Shown here in pieces: positions 5,581-10,181 of a stretch of 10,181 bases of DNA (within the stretch, counting starts at the first letter, position 1; the number at the start of each line of letters is the position of its first letter). The stretch is from NCBI GenBank assembly GCA_007134405.1, contig SLKW01000098.1, positions 1 through 10,181 of the forward strand, written 5' to 3'. The stretch comes from Paracoccaceae bacterium. Lineage in GTDB: Bacteria; Pseudomonadota; Alphaproteobacteria; Rhodobacterales; Rhodobacteraceae. Position numbers and translations under genes: made by a program. A model generated the notes under the pieces. That model did no database searches, was not told the origin of the DNA, and worked only from the letters and a program-made list of their open reading frames with translations.

Positions 5581-6729
5581 ATGCTCGATGCACAGCACGC
5601 CCCGAAATCGTCCGACACCTCGGGCTGCCCGATCCACAAGGACACTCCCGGTACCGGACGGCTGGAACATGCGCCAGCCGATCATCCGCCCATTGCGCGG
5701 GCCCGGACCGGGATCCTTCTGGCCAATCTGGGTACGCCCGACAATTACGACTACTGGTCGATGCGGCGATACCTGAACGAGTTCCTGTCTGACCGCAGGG
5801 TGATCGACTATTCGCCCTTCTTCTGGCAGCCGCTTCTGCAGCTGGTGATCCTGACCAAGCGGCCCTTCACCTCGGGCGCGAACTACAAGTCGATCTGGAA
5901 CCACGACAAGGGCGAGAGCCCCTTGATGACCATCACCAAGGACCAGACCGCCAGGATCGCCGAGACGATGCAGGAGCGCTTCGGCAAGGAAGTCATGGTC
6001 GAATTCTGCATGCGCTACGGCAATCCCTCGACCGAATCCAAGGTCCGCGCGATGGTCGAGGCAGGCTGCGAGCGGATCCTCTTCTTCCCGCTCTATCCGC
6101 ATTACGCCGGCGCCACCTCGGCCACGGCCTGCGACCAGTTCTTCCGCGCCCTGATGAAGGAAAAGTGGCAGCCCGCCGCGCGCACCGTGGCGCCCTATTT
6201 CGACCACCCGCTCTATATCGAGGCCCTGGCGCAATCCGTCACCCGCGCCTGGGACGCGGCCGAGGAAAAGCCCGAGGTGCTGGTCGCCTCCTACCACGGG
6301 ATGCCGAAGCGCTACCTGATGGAGGGCGACCCCTATCACTGTCAGTGCGCCAAGACGACTCGGCTTCTGCGCGAGCGCCTGGGCTGGGAGGAGGGGAAGA
6401 TCCAGACCACCTTCCAGTCGGTCTTCGGCTCGGAGGAATGGCTGAGGCCCTACACGGTCGAGCATGTCGCCGAACTGGCGAAGAAGGGGGTCAAACGGCT
6501 GGCGGTGATCGCCCCGGCCTTCTCGGCGGATTGCATCGAAACGCTCGAGGAGATCAACGAGGAGATCTGCGAAAGCTTCGAGGAGGCGGGTGGCGAACAG
6601 TTCACCTACATCCCCTGCCTCAATGACGATGCAGCGCATATCGAGGCGCTCTGCGCGGTGATCGAGGACAACCTGCACGGCTGGGTGGAAGTGAGCGGCG
6701 AAGCGAGGGCAGCCAGCGAAACCACATAG
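5581..6729 (+). CDS. hemH: Ferrochelatase
   Basis: A 382-residue ferrochelatase, the last step of protoheme synthesis: insertion of ferrous iron into protoporphyrin IX, at the cytoplasmic face of the membrane. Family marks: TGILLANLGTPD (about residues 43-54), FLSDRRVIDY, MRYGNPS, FFPLYPHYAGATSAT, the catalytic-His segment SYHGMPKRY (His239), FQSVFGSEEWLRPYT, and DCIETLEEI with the likely catalytic Glu320. About 42 poorly conserved residues precede the core, including a GCPIH segment. A CQC pair (Cys254/Cys256) sits where several bacterial ferrochelatases have cysteines; whether a [2Fe-2S] cluster forms is unknown. Starts at 5572 (2 bp after AAGGA) and 5581 (11 bp after it) are both possible; spacing slightly favours 5581. 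It follows the NDUFAF5-like gene on the same strand. Confidence 0.95.
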   Translation: MLDAQHAPKSSDTSGCPIHKDTPGTGRLEHAPADHPPIARARTGILLANLGTPDNYDYWSMRRYLNEFLSDRRVIDYSPFFWQPLLQLVILTKRPFTSGANYKSIWNHDKGESPLMTITKDQTARIAETMQERFGKEVMVEFCMRYGNPSTESKVRAMVEAGCERILFFPLYPHYAGATSATACDQFFRALMKEKWQPAARTVAPYFDHPLYIEALAQSVTRAWDAAEEKPEVLVASYHGMPKRYLMEGDPYHCQCAKTTRLLRERLGWEEGKIQTTFQSVFGSEEWLRPYTVEHVAELAKKGVKRLAVIAPAFSADCIETLEEINEEICESFEEAGGEQFTYIPCLNDDAAHIEALCAVIEDNLHGWVEVSGEARAASETT

Positions 6730-6753
6730 CGCCCCGTGCATGCGTTAAAGTCT

Positions 6754-6805
6754 GCGCTACTTCGGGTGCCATGCCGCTCACGGACGAGCCCGTGGGTCGT
6801 AGCGC
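6754..6805 (+). repeat. Nested inverted repeats downstream of hemH
   Basis: Outer arms GCGCTAC (6754-6760) and GTAGCGC (6799-6805) enclose an inner stem CACGG (6779-6783) / CCGTG (6790-6794), extendable by three more pairs of which two are G-U. As RNA it could fold as a two-part stem just after the hemH stop. No U-run follows, so it is not a standard intrinsic terminator; it may stabilise the hemH 3' end. Confidence 0.45.
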
Positions 6806-6832
6806 TTCGGCCACTTTCGCAACCTTTCCGGA

Positions 6833-6870
6833 ACCAATAACGTTGGTGTGGGTTTGCAACAGGTTGTTGC
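6833..6870. repeat. Two short inverted repeats upstream of the CAP-domain gene
   Basis: ACCAA-TAACG-TTGGT (6833-6847) and GCAACA-GGT-TGTTGC (6856-6870) lie within 40 bp of each other. Both are dyads of operator-like size, 70-107 bp upstream of the CAP-domain ATG. No convincing -35/-10 pair was found around them. They could be regulator binding sites or small RNA stems. Apart from these and the nested stem, nothing is seen in the 6730-6939 gap. Confidence 0.4.
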
Positions 6871-6939
6871 AGCCGGTAAGTCATTCTGATCCGATCCGGC
6901 GTCGCCCGATCGTCGTTCGCTTATTTTCGTGGAAGCCAG

Positions 6940-7485
6940 ATGACCAATCCGTTCGTGCCCGCCCTCGCTGCCGTCCTCGCCGTCGTGAGCGCTTGCGCCC
7001 CGGCCCCCACGCCGATGGCCCTGGGTCCCGATGGCCGGCCGGTCCCCACGGTCTACCAGATCGGTCCGGGAGACGAGGCGCGCATCCAGACGCGGATGCG
7101 GGACGGGATCAACGCGGCGCGGTCCCGTCGCGGGCTGGGCCCCGTGGAATTGAACGACCGGCTGACCGCGGCCGCCGCGGCGCATTCGCGCGACATGTCG
7201 CGGCAGGGTCGGCCATGGCATTTCGGGTCCGACGGGTCCTCACCGCTCGACAGGGCGAACCGCGCGGGCTATCGCGGGGACTTCGTCAGCGAGTTGATTT
7301 CGGAGACGTTCGAGACCGAGCTGGAAACACTGACCACCTGGCTGGAATCGCAAGAGACGCGCGGGCTGCTTCTGGATCCGCAAATCGACGAGATCGGCTT
7401 TGCCTTCCATCAGGATCCGAACGGCAAGTTGTGGTGGACCTTGACCACCGGGCGCGCCGGTCCCGGTCCGATGGCGTCGTTCTGA
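6940..7485 (+). CDS. CAP/SCP-domain lipoprotein
   Basis: A 181-residue predicted lipoprotein. Residues 1-18 form a signal peptide ending in the lipobox V-S-A-C (16-19), so Cys19 would be lipidated after cleavage. A proline-rich linker follows, then a CAP (cysteine-rich secretory protein, antigen 5, PR-1; SCP) domain from about 48 to 171. It shows INAARSRRGLGPVELNDRL (57-75), AHSRDM with His82, the WHFGSDGSSPLDR loop with His94, and SELISETF with Glu118; these fit part of the CAP histidine/glutamate cavity. GKLWWTLTTG ends the domain. Bacterial CAP proteins are secreted and of mostly unknown activity. The ATG at 6940 has GGAAG nine bases upstream. It converges on the L,D-transpeptidase-like lipoprotein with 52 bp between stops. 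Confidence 0.88.
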   Translation: MTNPFVPALAAVLAVVSACAPAPTPMALGPDGRPVPTVYQIGPGDEARIQTRMRDGINAARSRRGLGPVELNDRLTAAAAAHSRDMSRQGRPWHFGSDGSSPLDRANRAGYRGDFVSELISETFETELETLTTWLESQETRGLLLDPQIDEIGFAFHQDPNGKLWWTLTTGRAGPGPMASF

Positions 7486-7537
7486 GACGCTGCCAGCCGG
7501 AGCGAGCGGCCGCCACTGAGGCACAAGGCGCTGAGGC

Positions 7538-8047
7538 TCAGGGCAGGATCGAGATCGGCGTGCCGTCGCGGATCATGGCGTAGATCACTTCCATCTCCTG
7601 ATCGGTCACGGCGATGCAGCCGTCGGTCCAGTCGCCGTTCACGCGCTGAAAGTTCGGCCCGCGCCCGTGGATGAAGATGTCGCCACCAGGGTTGACGCCG
7701 CGCGCCGCCGCATAGGCCACGTCGTACTCGTTCGGGTACGAAATGCCGAGCGAGAGGTGGAATCGTGACCGGGGGTTGCGACGATCGATGTAATAATGGC
7801 CCTCGGGCGTGCGCCGGTCGCCGAATTGCTGCTTGTGCCCGTTGGGATTGCCGCCAAGGTCCACGCGGTAGCTTTTCAGCACCCGATCATGGTGCATCAG
7901 ATGCATCAGGCGCGCATCCTTCTGTACGATCACCCGCGTCACCTCGGGGCCGTCATACCTGAGAAACCGCGGCCCGCTGGGAGCGCTGGAACACGCCACC
8001 AGCCCCACCAGAAGCAGCGCCGCCACTGCCGCACGAATGCTCCACAT
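7538..8047 (-). CDS. YkuD-domain L,D-transpeptidase-like lipoprotein
   Basis: A 169-residue protein with a signal peptide and lipobox L-V-A-C (16-19), so probably a lipoprotein exposed to the periplasm. The YkuD (L,D-transpeptidase) domain fills residues 36-168. It carries the catalytic FIHGRGP (His127) and, 17 residues on, TDGCIAV with the nucleophile Cys144. Most transpeptidases have SHGCIR; the TDGCIA form is typical of a YafK/DpaA-like branch, some members of which cut or exchange links on peptidoglycan stems or Braun-type lipoprotein rather than make 3-3 crosslinks. Which reaction applies here is not clear. The ATG at 8047 is chosen because the signal peptide begins there. It lies 53 bp downstream of a Nudix gene and may be cotranscribed with it. 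Confidence 0.9.
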   Translation of the reverse strand: MWSIRAAVAALLLVGLVACSSAPSGPRFLRYDGPEVTRVIVQKDARLMHLMHHDRVLKSYRVDLGGNPNGHKQQFGDRRTPEGHYYIDRRNPRSRFHLSLGISYPNEYDVAYAAARGVNPGGDIFIHGRGPNFQRVNGDWTDGCIAVTDQEMEVIYAMIRDGTPISILP

Positions 8048-8100
8048 GTCCTGTCCTGCCCGTCCGATTTTTTTTGGTATTCTTGCCGTATTCCCGGCGT

Positions 8101-8550
8101 TTACGCCAGAAGATTTCGCACCACCCGGGTGACAAAATCGGCATCGCCCGCGTTGCCGACCATAGCGGCTGCCTGACCGGCGCGCACCCAATGGGCGCTG
8201 TGCCCGGCCTCGGTCGGCGGGCCCAGCGGGCGTAGCGGCCGGGCAAGGTAGATCGTGCAGAGCTTCTCCGCCCAGAGGTCGTATTCGGGCATGTAGGTAA
8301 AGCGGCGGAACGCGCCCAGGCGGCGCAGCGGCGCAATGCGCCAGCCGGTTTCCTCCCACACCTCGCGGTGCAGCGCGCGCAGCGGGCTCTCGCCCGGATC
8401 GATGCCGCCGCCGGGCAGCTGGAACTCGGGCAGCGGGTCGCGCTGATGGGTCAGCAGGATACGCCCCTCACGCAGCAGGACGGCATAGACCCCGCGGCGC
8501 AGGCGATAGCGCCGGCCGCTCTCTCGAGGCGCGCCGAAACGTGGTGTCAT
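8101..8550 (-). CDS. Nudix hydrolase
   Basis: A 149-residue single-domain Nudix hydrolase. The complete Nudix box GX5EX7REUXEEXGU runs from Gly48 to Trp70 (E54, R62-E63, E66-E67), with Trp in the last, usually aliphatic, position. The metal-binding glutamates are all present, so it should cleave a nucleoside diphosphate linked to another moiety. The N-terminal strand (RRGVYAVLLREGRILLTHQ) and the short length resemble the MutT/NUDT-like general group; the substrate is not predictable. The start at 8550 has a strong GAGGAG ribosome-binding site. It is divergent from hslO (111 bp apart) and precedes the lipoprotein transpeptidase gene. Confidence 0.92.
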   Translation of the reverse strand: MTPRFGAPRESGRRYRLRRGVYAVLLREGRILLTHQRDPLPEFQLPGGGIDPGESPLRALHREVWEETGWRIAPLRRLGAFRRFTYMPEYDLWAEKLCTIYLARPLRPLGPPTEAGHSAHWVRAGQAAAMVGNAGDADFVTRVVRNLLA

Positions 8551-8597
8551 GCGCGCTCCTCGCGGCGGCGTCGATCCGGGCGATTCGGGATTGCCCC

Positions 8598-8625
8598 TTG
8601 GCCCTGCCGCTTCACTTCCTATATG
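8598..8625 (+). promoter_or_regulatory. Candidate heat-shock (RpoH-type) promoter for hslO
   Basis: TTG (8598-8600), then 17 bases, then CCTATAT (8618-8624) and TATATG as the -10. From memory, alphaproteobacterial RpoH promoters have the form TTG-N17/18-CYTATNT, which this fits. A start near 8632 gives a leader of about 30 nt before the hslO ATG. A heat/oxidative-stress promoter suits this gene. Confidence 0.45.
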
Positions 8626-8661
8626 CAGGGACTGATTCCAAGCCCCTGAACAAGGCCCGCA

Positions 8662-9690
8662 ATGACCCTCGGTGCGCAAATCGCCTGGGACGACACCGTC
8701 CTGCCCTTCCAGCTTGACCGCAGCGACATCCGCGGCCGCGTCGCGCGGCTCGACGGAGTGCTGCAGCGGGTGCTGGAACAGCACGACTACCCGGCTCCGA
8801 TCGAGGCGCTGGTGGCCGAGGCCGCACTGCTGACCGCGATGATCGGCCAGACGCTGAAGCTGCGCTGGCGGCTCTCGCTGCAGATCCGCGGCAAGGGGCC
8901 GGCGCGGCTGATCGCGACCGACTACTTCGCCCCCGAGCAGGAGGGAACCCCGGCCCGCATCCGCGGCTACGCGAGCTTCGACCGCGACCGGCTGGACGAG
9001 CGGGCCGATCCTTTCGCCCAGATCGGCGAAGGCTATTTCGCCCTGATCATCGACCAGGGCCGCGACATGACCCCCTACCAGGGCATCACCCCCATTGCCG
9101 GCGGCTCGCTTTCGGCCTGCGCCGAGACCTATTTCGCCCAGTCCGAACAGCTGCCCACCCGCTTCGCCACCAGCTTCGGCCGTTCCCGCTTGCCTGGCCA
9201 GTCCGAGGCCTGGCGCGCCGGTGGGGTGATGCTGCAGCACCTGCCCAAGGCCTCGCCGCACGCCAAGGGCGACGCCACGGGCGAGGGCGGGCTTCTGGCT
9301 GCCGAGGACGTTCTCGACGGCGACGAGGCCGACAACTGGACCCGCGCCAACCTGCTTCTGGACACGGTCGAGGATATCGAGCTCGTGGGCCCTGCCGTGC
9401 AGCCCACCGACCTGCTGCTGCGGCTCTTCCACGAGGAGACGCCGCGCGTCTTCGATGCCCAGTCGCTCAGCTTCGGCTGCACCTGTTCGGAAGACAAGGT
9501 GCGCCAGTCGTTGTCGATCTATTCGGCCAAGGACATTGCCACGATGACCACGGATGCGGGCACGGTGACCGCCGACTGTCAGTTCTGCGGCGCGCATTAC
9601 GTGCTCGATCCGGCGACGGTCGGGTTCGAGGCCGCGAATCCTTCGGACACTCCTTCGAACGGCGGGCGCGACGATGGATCTGACGCCTGA
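8662..9690 (+). CDS. hslO: Redox-regulated chaperone Hsp33
   Basis: A 342-residue Hsp33, slightly longer than the roughly 290-residue E. coli protein. The N-terminal chaperone domain covers about 10-190, including the LRWRLSLQIRGKGP strand (67-80), SFDRDR, the PYQGITPI segment and the ETYFAQSEQLPT motif (155-166) typical of the family. The C-terminal redox switch has the full zinc set, CTC (Cys273, Cys275) and CQFC (Cys306, Cys309), 30 residues apart. Under oxidation the zinc is released, disulfides form and the protein becomes a holdase for unfolding proteins. The extra length lies in residues 197-225 and in a Gly/Asp/Ser-rich tail (325-342). An AAGG lies 7 bp before the ATG. Its end overlaps the next gene by 17 bp. 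Confidence 0.95.
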   Translation: MTLGAQIAWDDTVLPFQLDRSDIRGRVARLDGVLQRVLEQHDYPAPIEALVAEAALLTAMIGQTLKLRWRLSLQIRGKGPARLIATDYFAPEQEGTPARIRGYASFDRDRLDERADPFAQIGEGYFALIIDQGRDMTPYQGITPIAGGSLSACAETYFAQSEQLPTRFATSFGRSRLPGQSEAWRAGGVMLQHLPKASPHAKGDATGEGGLLAAEDVLDGDEADNWTRANLLLDTVEDIELVGPAVQPTDLLLRLFHEETPRVFDAQSLSFGCTCSEDKVRQSLSIYSAKDIATMTTDAGTVTADCQFCGAHYVLDPATVGFEAANPSDTPSNGGRDDGSDA

Positions 9691-10181
9691 GCGATTGCGC
9701 GCAGCCCTGAGCGCCCCGGACGCGGGGCCTGGGGGCTCGTCGGATTTCGACCTGAACCCGGAATTCCGCCTGCCGCCGGGGCGCAAGCTGCGCCCGGCGG
9801 CGGTGCTCATCGCGGTTGGCGCGGGTGCGGGCGGCGCGTCGGTGCTGCTGACCAAACGCGCCTCGGGCCTGAAGCACCACGCCGGCCAGATCGCCCTGCC
9901 GGGGGGAAAGATCGATCCGGGCGATGCCGACGCGACCGCCGCCGCCCTGCGCGAGGCCGAGGAGGAGGTCGGGTTGCCGCGCCATCTGGTCCGTCCCCTG
10001 GGCCACCTGCCCCCGCACGAGACGGTGACCGGCTACAGTGTCACGCCGATCCTGGCGCATGTTGCCGAGTGCTTCGATCCGTGCCCCTGCCAGGACGAGG
10101 TTGCCGAGGCGTTCTTCGTCCCCCTCGCCCATCTCGCCGATCCCGCGCACTACCGGGTCGAGCGGCGGCTCTGGCTCGGCC
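9674..10181 (+). CDS. CoA pyrophosphatase-type Nudix hydrolase (partial, 3' end cut)
   Basis: The first 169 residues of a Nudix hydrolase of the CoA pyrophosphatase (NudL/YeaB, PCD1-like) group; the gene continues past the window. It has the group's own signature before the Nudix box, LLTKRASGLKHHAGQIALPGG (split here: LLTKRAS at 58-64, LKHHAGQ at 66-72, ALPGG at 74-78). The Nudix box follows at about 78-101 with REAEEEVGL (93-101); the first acidic position is Asp84, as in other members. Such enzymes cut CoA into phosphopantetheine and 3',5'-ADP. The ATG at 9674 overlaps hslO by 17 bp in another frame, implying cotranscription and coupled translation. Confidence 0.92.
   Translation, partial: MDLTPERLRAALSAPDAGPGGSSDFDLNPEFRLPPGRKLRPAAVLIAVGAGAGGASVLLTKRASGLKHHAGQIALPGGKIDPGDADATAAALREAEEEVGLPRHLVRPLGHLPPHETVTGYSVTPILAHVAECFDPCPCQDEVAEAFFVPLAHLADPAHYRVERRLWLG

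Noticed and set aside
3787..6741. A very long open frame (984 codons) on the minus strand opposite the methyltransferase-like gene and hemH
   Set aside because: It is antisense to two well-supported genes, has low-complexity Arg/Gly/Ala/Leu composition and no recognisable domain; such frames arise from GC-rich third codon positions.
7538..8359. Longer start for the L,D-transpeptidase-like gene within the Nudix gene
   Set aside because: The signal peptide and lipobox begin at 8047; the extension is Nudix shadow.
8101..9855. 584-codon minus-strand frame extending the Nudix gene back through hslO
   Set aside because: Only the final 149 residues have homology-like sequence; the rest is the shadow of hslO. 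The ATG at 8550 has a strong ribosome-binding site.
1..10181. Mobile elements, CRISPR arrays, tRNA/rRNA genes, defence or toxin-antitoxin modules
   Set aside because: No transposase, integrase, tandem spacer pattern, tRNA-like cloverleaf or toxin-like small gene pair was seen; the genes are housekeeping types.

Overview
The window is GC-rich, gene-dense chromosomal DNA with a Rhodobacterales (Paracoccaceae-like) alphaproteobacterial look. This rests on protein similarity from memory (ferrochelatase, ComF, GrxC, a truncated NDUFAF5-like methyltransferase), GC-biased third codon positions, and promoter-like TTGAC/TTG elements with GC-rich spacers. I see no mobile element, CRISPR array, tRNA or rRNA. 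It is a housekeeping region rather than an accessory island. I found no clearly new multi-gene system, and the points of interest lie in gene pairings and non-coding segments.

Layout. (1) Positions 1-1963, plus strand: the 3' end of a 3-mercaptopyruvate sulfurtransferase (sseA-like), a GNAT acetyltransferase and an aspartate/aromatic aminotransferase, tightly packed and closed by a strong intrinsic terminator at 2019-2044. (2) 2045-2204: an AT-rich non-coding island with a perfect TATAAT box, a hairpin and a 16-bp palindrome. (3) 2205-4607, minus strand, read right to left: comF, grxC, a Nit-type carbon-nitrogen hydrolase and a MarR regulator. grxC to marR are nearly or actually overlapping, and comF lies 78 bp upstream of grxC. 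(4) 4681-6729, plus strand: the NDUFAF5-like methyltransferase-fold protein, divergent from comF, then ferrochelatase hemH. (5) 6730-6939: a non-coding gap with several inverted repeats. (6) 6940-8550: a CAP/SCP-domain lipoprotein (plus strand) converging on a YkuD L,D-transpeptidase-like lipoprotein and a Nudix hydrolase (both minus strand). (7) 8662-10181, plus strand: the redox chaperone Hsp33 (hslO) and a CoA-pyrophosphatase-type Nudix hydrolase that overlaps it and runs off the window.

Themes. Several genes concern thiols and redox: a sulfurtransferase beside an aminotransferase, a glutaredoxin beside a Nit amidase that may repair deaminated glutathione, and Hsp33. Two concern respiration: the complex I assembly-like protein and ferrochelatase. 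Two predicted lipoproteins act at the envelope. ComF may link to DNA uptake; a near-consensus CtrA box in a rare-codon patch upstream of comF is the most testable regulatory idea here.
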